From: an uncultured Butyrivibrio sp.
GTDB lineage: Bacteria; Bacillota; Clostridia; Lachnospirales; Lachnospiraceae
Reading direction: 5' to 3'
Length of the DNA stretch: 13,677 nucleotides
NCBI RefSeq assembly: GCF_947169445.1
Contig: NZ_CAMVPU010000073.1
Location: 1-13,677, forward strand
How positions within the stretch are numbered: the first letter of the stretch is position 1; every line of letters begins with the position of its first letter. Positions 1 through 6,006 of this stretch are shown piece after piece. A program made the position numbers and the translations under genes. The notes beneath the pieces were generated by a model, which was given only the letters and a program-made list of their open reading frames with translations, did not search any database and was not told the DNA's origin.

Positions 1-52
1 CTTTCATCCCATAAGCTTATGCTTGATGGGTTTTCAGCCGTGAGAGTTATAT

Positions 53-83
53 AAAAAAATGAGGTTCACATCTTATAACCACA
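53..83 (-). terminator. Probable intrinsic terminator ending the arsC-to-msrA gene run
   Basis: On the minus strand, TGTGGTT and AACCTCA pair around a 10-base loop, with one T/T mismatch, and are followed by seven Ts (+ strand 53-59). The stem is short, so this is a weak to moderate terminator. It lies about 95 bases beyond the last annotated stop codon, but directly at the end of the open frame that continues past that UGA. Confidence 0.5.
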
Positions 84-176
84 ATCAGCCTTTTCAGGGC
101 CATCTACTCCGGACTCGTAGTGTGCTCTGAACTCCATATTGATTTCACGTATTTCTTTGACGCCATCAATATAGGC
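66..176 (-). other. Coding-like in-frame extension after the UGA of the preceding small gene
   Basis: After the UGA at 177-179 the same frame stays open for 36 codons. It begins AYIDGVKEIREINMEF, ends CGYKM and stops at 66-68, inside the terminator. The composition looks like protein: mixed charged and hydrophobic residues and no rare-codon runs. It has no ribosome binding site or early ATG of its own. The likeliest readings are a former longer protein cut by a nonsense change (for example Trp TGG to TGA), or a sequencing error. Read-through is possible but not supported by any structure I can see. It may also be chance. Confidence 0.35.
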
Positions 177-476
177 TCATTCTTCATCGCCTCCCAATCC
201 GTAGTAAAGAATTTCATTATACCTGGCATTTGCTTCTTCCGCAGCCTTCTTGTCTTTCCATCTATCCACGTCACTGCAGATTGCAAGCATTTCATCCACA
301 ATAAGCTCAGCGCTTCGTGGCTTCACGTTATAAAGATAAGCAAGCATCCTATCCATAGCCTTAGGGCTTCCAAGCTGCCTTGCAACCTGATCTCCAAGCG
401 CTCCCGGAAATCCCAGATTAGTAACTGCACTTACCACCTCGTCATGCTTTCTAGCCCATTCAATGCGATTGTCCAT
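177..476 (-). CDS. Small conserved-looking hypothetical protein downstream of msrA
   Basis: I do not recognise a function. The protein is 99 residues from the ATG at 476. That start has GAGG seven bases upstream, whereas the more upstream ATG at 500 (107 residues) has no Shine-Dalgarno sequence. It is predicted to be soluble and helical, with a segment around LGSPKAMDRMLAYL followed by ELIVDEMLAI, then a charged Lys/Glu-rich helix and the end LGGDEE. It has no signal peptide, membrane helix, or Cys/His metal motif. It is the last gene of the run, 40 bases after msrA, so it is probably co-transcribed. The same frame reopens after its UGA, so the protein may once have been about 36 residues longer. 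Confidence 0.7.
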   Translation of the reverse strand: MDNRIEWARKHDEVVSAVTNLGFPGALGDQVARQLGSPKAMDRMLAYLYNVKPRSAELIVDEMLAICSDVDRWKDKKAAEEANARYNEILYYGLGGDEE

Positions 477-516
477 TTCAAACCTCACGATACACTCCAT
501 GAAACTAATATCTTGC

Positions 517-1005
517 TCATCTTTTTCTTCCCGATTCTATCAATTCCTTCTCAAAGGCCTCCGGGTTCTTCAGATAATAATCCTGATGATATTCTTCAGC
601 TTCGTAGAAATTCTTATATGGTAAAAGAGCTACATGCGTCTCTTTACCTGAATTCTTTTCAATCTCAGCTATCTTCTTTTCCGCAATCTCTTTTTCTTCC
701 TCAGAGTTATAGAAAATAGCCAGAGTATATGAGAATCCCTTATCGATAAATTGTCCCTCCGCATCGAATGGATCTACGTTGGCAAAGTAAATATCAAGCA
801 GTTTCTCAAAGGGAACCTTCTCCGGATCATAAACGAGCTTAATAGTCTCCCTGTGACCTGTTTCCTGATGTTTCACCTGCTCATAGGTAGGATTCTCCTC
901 GTCTCCACCTGCATATCCGCAGATAACCTGATCAACTCCATACATCTTGTAAATTGGCGTAACGCACCAAAAGCATCCGCCTGCAAAATAAGCTTCCATT
1001 ATCAT
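517..1005 (-). CDS. msrA: Peptide methionine sulfoxide reductase MsrA
   Basis: MsrA reduces the S-epimer of methionine sulfoxide in oxidised proteins and free methionine in the cytosol. The signature GCFWC gives the nucleophile Cys11. CGYAGG (29-34), NPTYEQV (38-44) and TGHRET (49-54) follow, then ANVDPF (76-80) and HQDYY near the C-terminus. At 162 residues it is the length of a stand-alone MsrA without a fused MsrB. The Glu that usually follows as GCFWxxE is Thr-Pro here. I see no C-terminal resolving cysteine; only Cys14 and Cys29 remain. The start is ambiguous. The ATG at 1005 has AAGGAG five bases upstream and overlaps the stop of another open frame as ATGA; the ATG two codons later has a spacing of 11. 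It lies between the HNH gene and the small hypothetical gene. Confidence 0.95.
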   Translation of the reverse strand: MIMEAYFAGGCFWCVTPIYKMYGVDQVICGYAGGDEENPTYEQVKHQETGHRETIKLVYDPEKVPFEKLLDIYFANVDPFDAEGQFIDKGFSYTLAIFYNSEEEKEIAEKKIAEIEKNSGKETHVALLPYKNFYEAEEYHQDYYLKNPEAFEKELIESGRKR

Positions 1006-1103
1006 TTCCTCTCCTTAAGCACAAATCCTTCTAGTTCCAGTTCTTTTGCATCACCTATCTGTTTAACCGCTAATTGCCCTCTCCCATTCAGTTTTGTATT
1101 CAT
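1002..1103 (-). CDS. Possible 33-residue ORF, or frameshifted C-terminus of the HNH protein, overlapping msrA as ATGA
   Basis: A second frame opens at the ATG at 1103 inside the end of the HNH gene. It runs past the HNH stop and ends in a TGA overlapping the msrA start by the classic ATGA arrangement. Its C-terminal part, IGDAKELELEGFVLKERK, looks like real protein. No Shine-Dalgarno sequence precedes the ATG. A single extra base near the HNH stop (GGTTAAA) would instead make this the original tail of the HNH protein. I cannot choose between a coupled small ORF, a frameshift and chance. Confidence 0.3.
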   Translation of the reverse strand: MNTKLNGRGQLAVKQIGDAKELELEGFVLKERK

Positions 1104-1365
1104 TAGCATTTACGCAGTACACACTCTTTAGGTAAGGATAGTACTCTTCTGCAGCCACTATTCTTGAGCCTTTCTGCTTATTGCAATTCTTACATAACGG
1201 GAGAAGATTTCTTTCGTCATCAGCACCGCCTCTGTATTTAGGCACATAATGCTCTATCGTAGTCTTCTCTATAGTAATCGTTCTTCCACAGCGAGCGCAT
1301 ACTCCGCCGGTTTTGCCAAAAATAATACGTTTAATCTCTGCTTTCCTTTGCTTTTGTCCCTTCAT
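1063..1365 (-). CDS. Small HNH-family endonuclease
   Basis: This stand-alone HNH nuclease is about 100 residues long. The zinc knuckle CARC (Cys23, Cys26 from the chosen start) is followed by IEHYVPKYRGG with the catalytic-type His39, then DERNLLPLC with Asn53, and KNCNKQKGS with Cys58 and Cys61. This is the usual CxxC-H-N-CxxC layout of small HNH proteins. I chose the ATG at 1365 because AGGGGG lies six bases upstream; the earlier ATG at 1371 abuts that sequence directly. The family covers restriction-like, phage and repair nucleases, so substrate and role are unknown. It sits between a metal-dependent hydrolase and msrA, and shows no companion methylase or phage gene. Confidence 0.85.
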   Translation of the reverse strand: MKGQKQRKAEIKRIIFGKTGGVCARCGRTITIEKTTIEHYVPKYRGGADDERNLLPLCKNCNKQKGSRIVAAEEYYPYLKSVYCVNANEYKTEWERAISG

Positions 1366-1414
1366 ACGCATCCCCCTAACGTATTACAACAATGCATTCA
1401 CTAACAATTTCACT

Positions 1415-2038
1415 TTATTTCCGGTATTCCAGAGTAAGCTCTTCACCTGGGCGAAGTATTATCTTTCCTGGCGCATCAAAACTCTCAGCGACACTTATAT
1501 CAAATCCACTTTTATCCTTAACCGGTTCCATATGATAAGGTATTGTATGCTTAGCTCCTATAGTCTTCGCACATTCAGATGCTTCATTAACATCCATGTT
1601 ATAGATTCCATCACAGCACAAGAAAGCGTAATCAAGTTTCCTGTCCGCAAATCCGGCCATTGAAGGTGTCGTAGAAGTATCACCGGAAAAATATGCCTTT
1701 ATGCCATCAGAAAATGTAAGTATGAATCCCACGCATTCTGAAACATTATGATTCTTGTTATACCCAGCTTCTACTGCCTCAACAGACGCAAAGCCGAAGT
1801 CATAATTCTGATATTTGCCATTCTTTAAGGCATCTGACCATTTAATGACAGTGCATCCTTCATTTTTCGTAGCGATCATATTTACCTGAGTGTGATCATA
1901 ATGTCCATGTGTCATGAGTATAATATCTGCCGGAAGGTCATAGCCCTCTCCCATAAATGGATCGATATAGATAACTTTTCCCTCTCCAGTAACAATTCTT
2001 ACGCTTCCATGCCCCTGATAAAGTAATGTTGCTGCCAT
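1415..2038 (-). CDS. Metallo-beta-lactamase-fold hydrolase, UlaG-like
   Basis: This cytosolic MBL-fold hydrolase has 207 residues. The metal-binding motif THGHYDH supplies His44, His46, Asp48 and His49. FSGD supplies Asp120, and PYHM supplies His169. The IDPFMGEG segment after the first strands is typical of the short UlaG-like/beta-lactamase_2 branch, whose members include lactonases and phosphodiesterases. The substrate cannot be read from the sequence. The start is well supported: GGAGG lies eight bases upstream, inside the last codons of the preceding gene, whose stop is only three bases away. That implies translational coupling with the AlkZ-related gene. Confidence 0.9.
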   Translation of the reverse strand: MAATLLYQGHGSVRIVTGEGKVIYIDPFMGEGYDLPADIILMTHGHYDHTQVNMIATKNEGCTVIKWSDALKNGKYQNYDFGFASVEAVEAGYNKNHNVSECVGFILTFSDGIKAYFSGDTSTTPSMAGFADRKLDYAFLCCDGIYNMDVNEASECAKTIGAKHTIPYHMEPVKDKSGFDISVAESFDAPGKIILRPGEELTLEYRK

Positions 2039-2041
2039 GCT

Positions 2042-2800
2042 TTATTCCTCCTTTTTCCTACTGCCAAAAGAGCAACCCCCGGCGAGAAGCCGCTTTATCT
2101 GCGAGTCCGTAGCGACGGGATATCTTTCTTTTATATGTTCTGCGATTGCTCTGCCGGAATCTTCAGGTTTTTCGTTGTATCTTGAAGTCACGTGTTCATA
2201 GCCCCAGATTGCTTCAGGCTTTGAATAAATAGAAATCGGCCATCCGTATAACTCGCCTTTTTTATTTTTCCTCTGCTTGAAATCCCTGACACACAGATAA
2301 ATCTTCATCTGAAGGTCAGTAACTGTACCTTCAAATCCCTTCTCGCCTTCTTTTCCAAATCCGGCTCTTGCCTTAACTTCATTGGAATATAACTCATCAT
2401 CTGCCTCGAAAAGATCCATTATCTTTTTCTGACGTCTTGAAGCTTTCTCATCATCCCAGAGGGCATCAAAATCATAACCGTCTCGGCGAAAATTTGCGAA
2501 AAATGGCAGCCACTTCTTAGATATAAATCCTGCTTTCTTTTCAAAGAACTTGCCATAAGCCACCTCTGTGCTTCTGGCTATGATCTCACGCCATTCCCAA
2601 GGATCCACTTTGGGATCTCCGCACCACCAGTAGCCCGGAACAGTTCTCTCCTCCAGCGAGAATCCCGGAATGTCGTTTTTGAATAATGGTAAAAAACCAA
2701 TCTCATTTATAAAATCTATTGCTTCCTGTACCGTATGGATGCATTCAGGATCATCCCAGTCCACGCCATACATGATCCAAGTTCCACTCTCGTTTCCCAT
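2042..2800 (-). CDS. AlkZ-related protein (possible DNA glycosylase relative)
   Basis: The protein is 252 residues with many aromatic residues. FLPLFKNDIPGFSLEE, PGYWWCGDPKVDPWEWR and AYGKFFEKKAGFISKKW resemble the proteins annotated as AlkZ-related in clostridia. AlkZ itself is a glycosylase that unhooks DNA interstrand crosslinks. I recognise this by motif memory, not by a search. I did not identify the catalytic QxQ/QxD-type motif of true AlkZ, so activity is uncertain. The C-terminus (SDSQ-like helix, then GGCSFGSRKKEE) is basic. The ATG at 2800 is the first possible start after an in-frame TAA, with AGGAGGG 12 bases upstream; the ATG at 2773 is an alternative. It is followed three bases later by the MBL hydrolase. 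Confidence 0.6.
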   Translation of the reverse strand: MGNESGTWIMYGVDWDDPECIHTVQEAIDFINEIGFLPLFKNDIPGFSLEERTVPGYWWCGDPKVDPWEWREIIARSTEVAYGKFFEKKAGFISKKWLPFFANFRRDGYDFDALWDDEKASRRQKKIMDLFEADDELYSNEVKARAGFGKEGEKGFEGTVTDLQMKIYLCVRDFKQRKNKKGELYGWPISIYSKPEAIWGYEHVTSRYNEKPEDSGRAIAEHIKERYPVATDSQIKRLLAGGCSFGSRKKEE

Positions 2801-2864
2801 ATACTCGCCGTACCCTCCTGCTTAAAGATGAAATTACATGCGCTTAACTGTATATCATTCATTG

Positions 2865-3206
2865 CTACTCCCACTTTTTCCAAACATCTGGCTGATAGCC
2901 CAGAGTTGCCAGCTTTCCATTTCTAACCACAGGTGTTTTGATAATCTGCTGGTTCTCCAGGAGCTTGTCAAACTTGTCCTCATCAGCAATGTACTGGATA
3001 AGGGCAACTGCATCTTTATCCTTTGCATCAGGGTTGACCATGTTCATCACGCCCCCAACAGCATTAGCAACAGAAGTCAGTTCACCCTTACTCATGCTCT
3101 TCTCTTTTAAATCTATGAACTGATATTTGATATTACGCTCTTTAAAGAATCGCTCTGCTTTCTTGGTATCATTACACTTTTTTGTACCAAAGATCTGAAT
3201 ATTCAT
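2865..3206 (-). CDS. ArsC/Spx-family thioredoxin-fold protein
   Basis: This 113-residue protein of the ArsC/Spx/YffB family starts MNIQIFGTKKCNDTKKAERFF. Cys11 takes the place of the catalytic cysteine. The family TPVV segment (IKTPVVRNG, about 89-97) is followed by LGYQPDVWKKWE. The CxxC pair of Spx is absent. The usual Arg before Thr-Pro, important in arsenate reductases, is Lys here. A thiol-disulfide role or a YffB-like function is therefore as likely as arsenate reduction. I chose the ATG at 3206 because AGAGG lies seven bases upstream and the length fits the family. The longer open frame up to 3296 adds 30 residues with no homology-like features. It is the first gene of the run, 64 bases before the AlkZ-related gene. 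Confidence 0.85.
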   Translation of the reverse strand: MNIQIFGTKKCNDTKKAERFFKERNIKYQFIDLKEKSMSKGELTSVANAVGGVMNMVNPDAKDKDAVALIQYIADEDKFDKLLENQQIIKTPVVRNGKLATLGYQPDVWKKWE

Positions 3207-3340
3207 CCTCTTACCTCTTTCAACCTTTTCCCAATGCTTTCTATTTTTTATCCAAAACCTTTTTATATATCCACACGAATCATAACTACATCTCATTCTG
3301 ACAACTTATCATTAATAATATATTTTTTCAGATAATAAAT

Positions 3341-3370
3341 AAAGTAAAAAGGCTGTCTTCACAAGACAGC
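3341..3370 (-). terminator. Orphan intrinsic terminator, minus strand
   Basis: A perfect eight-base stem GCTGTCTT/AAGACAGC (3352-3359 and 3363-3370) has a three-base loop. On the minus strand it is followed by CTTTTTACTTTATTT. It lies 170 bases beyond the terminator of the nearest upstream gene, so it either backs that one up or ends a separate short transcript. Confidence 0.75.
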
Positions 3371-3540
3371 ATCATCTACAAAAGAACGCAGATTACATTA
3401 CACAAATATAGCCAGTATGATAAAAGATATTGAGGAAAAGCCACTAATTGTGACCCGAACCTTACGTTGCTGTATCTGTCATAATGAATTCACAACAAAT
3501 GGCGTAGTTTTCAAAGAAAACCTGATTTGAAACACAGGAC

Positions 3541-3591
3541 TGAAAAAATAAAAATCCCTGCTGTTGTTCTTTCACAAAAACATCAGCAGGG
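3541..3591 (-). terminator. Intrinsic terminator of the ATPase-nuclease gene
   Basis: A 13-base stem with one mismatch (3556-3568 with 3579-3591, beginning CCCTGCTG) has a 10-base loop. On the minus strand it is followed by ATTTTTATTTTTT. It lies about 60 bases after the stop codon at 3650 and is the strongest terminator in the window. Confidence 0.88.
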
Positions 3592-3649
3592 TTTTCACAC
3601 CTTATTATCCAATATGCAGTTCACATCCTCTGGAGTCTTGCTATTAATA

Positions 3650-5221
3650 TTATTCTGCCACTTCCCATCCGGTGAGCATTCTACTCTCAGAATCAAACGC
3701 CACCCCTATTTTGTAAAGTTTTCTTGAATCAGCAGAAAAAGGAACGGCATATGCTTTGTCGTCTATTTGCTTAAGAGCCTCAGCCGCAGTAACATCACGC
3801 TTAAACTCGAAGAGATAAATATAATCCTTTGTTTCAACTTTGCAATCTATACGGCCTGTGTATGTGTGCATTTCACACAATGTAAGTTTCCCTAGCAAAG
3901 TAAATACCAAGTATATAACTGACTGAAAGTAATGCTCAAACGGATCTTCTTTAACAGTATAAGTTATATTGGCAAACAAAGCTGTTAATACATCTTTTAT
4001 CTTATTTAGTTCTCCATTTTCCACATAATCATCTAAGGTAAAGATATCAAGCCCACTTCCTGTCGTAGCTTTTGGAACATACGAAGGCATCAGACTTTCC
4101 AGAAATCCATACTTAACTTCATCATTAGGGAAACATAAGGTATATCTTTTTTTCTGTTTGTCATATTCTGTTATAGTAAGATATCCCGTCTGATACAGTA
4201 ACGGAACCAAATCCAAAGAATCCCCGGTATAGTCCTTCAAAATAGCTTCATTAGCATAAATTGTGTGATCAGTGAACTTCCTAAGATCAAAACTACTATT
4301 CTTGACCTTGTTGATCAGATAAGTAGGCGTTCCTGTTTCAAACCAATATGATCCGAACTCCTTTGTAGAAAAAGATGTCAACAGGCTATATGGGTTATAA
4401 ACTCCTGCTCCGTTATGATGAAAATGATATCCATCATATTGTCTTTTTAACATATCAAGACAATCTTCCTCAGAAATATCCTGCCTATGCGATAACGCTT
4501 CTATTTCCGGTCTAAAATATGTCTTGATCTCATCATCAGTAATACCGCACAGAGATGAATAATCTTCATCCAAAGAAATATCTCTAAGCTGATTCAAATC
4601 ACTGAAAATACTGACTTTGTGGAACTTGGATACTCCTGTAATAAAAATAAATTGAATGTATTCATCATAGCTTTTCAATGTACTAAAAAAACCCTTAAAC
4701 AAAGCCTTATTGTGGTTTTGCAAATCCTCACTGTCTACAACATCCAAAAGTGGCTTATCATACTCGTCAACTAAAACAACACATCTAAGGCCAGTTTTCT
4801 CTTTAGCCTTAACCAATAGCTTTTGAAATCTTTCTGCCAATGTATTATTTTCATTCACAGAACCATACTTATCTTCCCATCCTTGAAGCAAAAAAGATAT
4901 CTTCTTATCCAAAGCGCCATCCTCATTGTAATTGGCGCCATTAAAATCGAAATAAAATACAGGATACTGTTTCCAGGCGTTTTCATTGCCTTCTTCCAGT
5001 CTCTCAATAGCCAGTCCGGAAAAAAGATTTCTTTTTCCTTCCCAATAAGCTTTCATAGCTGATAGCAGGAGGCTCTTTCCGAATCTTCTAGGTCTACTTA
5101 GAAAATACGGCACATTGTTGTGAACAAGATTATATATGTATTCCGTTTTATCTACATAAAGGAAATTATCAGTTCTTAACTTTTCGAACCCTTGTATTCC
5201 GACCGGAAGCTTTCTTTCCAC
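3650..5221 (-). CDS. AAA-ATPase-like protein with C-terminal PD-(D/E)XK nuclease-like domain
   Basis: The protein is 523 residues. The N-terminal ATPase-like domain has a Walker A region SRPRRFGKS (42-50), a Walker B VVLVDEYD (148-155), and the family motifs FITGVSKF (193-200) and QYDGYHF (261-267). The C-terminal PD-(D/E)XK domain shows GRID (456-459) and EFK (472-474). This is the layout of AAA-ATPase_like plus DUF1703-type proteins, common as many paralogs in Bacteroides and Lachnospiraceae. Their role is not established. Translation starts at a GTG (5221) with AGGAGG eight bases upstream. The gene stands alone between its own promoter (5291-5319) and a strong terminator (3541-3591). Key ATPase and nuclease residues are present, so it is probably intact. 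Confidence 0.93.
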   Translation of the reverse strand: MERKLPVGIQGFEKLRTDNFLYVDKTEYIYNLVHNNVPYFLSRPRRFGKSLLLSAMKAYWEGKRNLFSGLAIERLEEGNENAWKQYPVFYFDFNGANYNEDGALDKKISFLLQGWEDKYGSVNENNTLAERFQKLLVKAKEKTGLRCVVLVDEYDKPLLDVVDSEDLQNHNKALFKGFFSTLKSYDEYIQFIFITGVSKFHKVSIFSDLNQLRDISLDEDYSSLCGITDDEIKTYFRPEIEALSHRQDISEEDCLDMLKRQYDGYHFHHNGAGVYNPYSLLTSFSTKEFGSYWFETGTPTYLINKVKNSSFDLRKFTDHTIYANEAILKDYTGDSLDLVPLLYQTGYLTITEYDKQKKRYTLCFPNDEVKYGFLESLMPSYVPKATTGSGLDIFTLDDYVENGELNKIKDVLTALFANITYTVKEDPFEHYFQSVIYLVFTLLGKLTLCEMHTYTGRIDCKVETKDYIYLFEFKRDVTAAEALKQIDDKAYAVPFSADSRKLYKIGVAFDSESRMLTGWEVAE

Positions 5222-5290
5222 CCCAAGATCCTCCTAAGACAATATACTCTTGAAAATTCTTAAGAATACATATTATTAACATATAGAGTA

Positions 5291-5319
5291 ATTATACACT
5301 CCCCTACTACTCTTGTCAT
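5291..5319 (-). promoter_or_regulatory. Sigma-A-type promoter of the ATPase-nuclease gene
   Basis: On the minus strand, -35 ATGACA (5314-5319) is separated by exactly 17 bases from a perfect -10 TATAAT (5291-5296). The predicted start near 5284 gives a leader of about 62 bases before the GTG at 5221, with AGGAGG correctly placed. Confidence 0.75.
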
Positions 5320-5359
5320 AGCATTCTTTTTTCATGATCTACCTTTCTCCAGTTCTGCG

Positions 5360-5393
5360 TTACTGTTCACTCGCTTGCAGCTCGCTCCAGTAA
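5360..5393. repeat. Small inverted repeat in the gap after the thioesterase gene
   Basis: TTACTG (5360-5365) pairs with CAGTAA (5388-5393) around a 22-base interior that contains CTCGCT twice and a short GCT/AGC inner pairing. The base composition is richer in G and C than its surroundings. It resembles a short dispersed intergenic repeat, but only one copy occurs in this window, so that is inference. Confidence 0.4.
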
Positions 5394-5445
5394 ATCTCGT
5401 CACAATCTTTTCACAACATTTTTAGCTTCGCTTAAAGTTCAAGTT

Positions 5446-5853
5446 CTATGATAAAACCTTCTTGCTCAGAGTATCAAACAGTTCAGGATACTCCTGCTTC
5501 ATTCTGATTGGCTTACCCTCTGTATTAAGAAATGCATGTGATGATGTGCCCAGGCAGACAACATTCCCATCCTTATCTTTCATTTCATAAGCAAGGTGTA
5601 GCTTTACTCCCTTAAACTCTTTTATAGAAACACTTATAGATACCTGATCAGAAAAAGTTGTTGTTTTCTTGTAATCACAGGTAACGTTTAAAACCGGTGA
5701 AATAATTCCCATGTTCTCAAGTTTGGCATAATCCCAGCCTATCTGAGAAAGATAATCCACCCTTGCTTCTTCCATCCACCTTATGTAGTTGGAATGGTGT
5801 GTTATCCCCATCTTATCTGTTTCGTAGTATTGCACTGTATGAATGTAGTCCAT
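5446..5853 (-). CDS. Hotdog-fold acyl-CoA thioesterase, YbgC/FadM-like
   Basis: This cytosolic thioesterase has 135 residues. The N-terminal motif ETDKMGITHHSNYIRWMEEAR (11-31) carries the catalytic Asp13 and the G-x-x-H-H-x-N-Y pattern of the 4HBT family. The central beta strands and HAFLNTEGKPIR fit the single-domain hotdog fold, and the length is normal. It would hydrolyse acyl-CoA or acyl-ACP thioesters; the acyl chain cannot be told. The ATG at 5853 has GAGG seven bases upstream, placed just after the stop of the KptA remnant. It lies downstream of the diguanylate cyclase on the same strand and may be co-transcribed with it. Confidence 0.9.
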   Translation of the reverse strand: MDYIHTVQYYETDKMGITHHSNYIRWMEEARVDYLSQIGWDYAKLENMGIISPVLNVTCDYKKTTTFSDQVSISVSIKEFKGVKLHLAYEMKDKDGNVVCLGTSSHAFLNTEGKPIRMKQEYPELFDTLSKKVLS

Positions 5854-5862
5854 GTCATAACC

Positions 5863-6006
5863 TCACATTATCTTCTCAAGGTATTTCGCCGGTACAGCCT
5901 TTGTAAGCCATACTCCATTCTCAGATAAAAAGAACTCTATTCCATCCTGATCCATAATACCGCTTTTCACCTTATAGATAACAGACCTGCAATATGCATA
6001 TTTCAA
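5863..6006 (-). pseudogene. kptA: C-terminal remnant of tRNA 2'-phosphotransferase (KptA)
   Basis: A frame too short to be called as a gene reads VIYKVKSGIMDQDGIEF, then FFLSENGVWLT, then KAVPAKYLEKIM and a stop at 5863. LSxNGVWLT followed by VPxxYLE is the C-terminal signature of KptA/Tpt1, which removes the 2'-phosphate left by tRNA splicing-type ligation, using NAD. A full KptA has about 180 residues; only the last 40 or so are here. The N-terminal lobe with its Arg/His catalytic residues is missing. The open frame begins at a TTG overlapping the stop of the diguanylate cyclase gene, with no ribosome binding site. The remnant's stop lies just before the thioesterase start region. Confidence 0.8.

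Larger units (their letters stand above)
3207..3649. other. Intergenic region with two minus-strand terminators and no convincing protein gene
   Basis: This 443-base stretch lies between the solitary ATPase-nuclease gene and the arsC gene. It is AT-rich and holds terminator hairpins at 3541-3591 and 3341-3370. The 170 bases between them have no coding potential on either strand that I can support. I see no good promoter for arsC in 3207-3340, although several TA-rich -10-like words occur there. Confidence 0.6.

Noticed and set aside
1..40. CCCAT/ATGGG hairpin followed by TTTTC as a plus-strand terminator
   Set aside because: The stem is only five base pairs with a 13-base loop, and no plus-strand gene is seen to its left.
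104..301. 65-residue minus-strand frame at the end of the msrA run
   Set aside because: It overlaps the 99-residue gene in another frame, and its composition (Trp, Lys and Arg runs) is not protein-like. The in-frame continuation of the real gene is the better reading of this stretch.
120..719. 199-residue plus-strand open frame
   Set aside because: It is antisense to msrA and the small gene, both of which are well supported. It has a Cys/His/Ser-rich composition typical of a shadow frame, and no ribosome binding site.
3207..3296. 30-residue N-terminal extension of the ArsC-like protein
   Set aside because: The ArsC/Spx fold starts at MNIQIFGT, and a correctly spaced ribosome binding site precedes that ATG.
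3597..5320. Matched flanking sites around the 523-residue ATPase-nuclease gene
   Set aside because: Only short AT-rich likenesses (TATTATTAA-type words) were found on the two sides; these are expected by chance.
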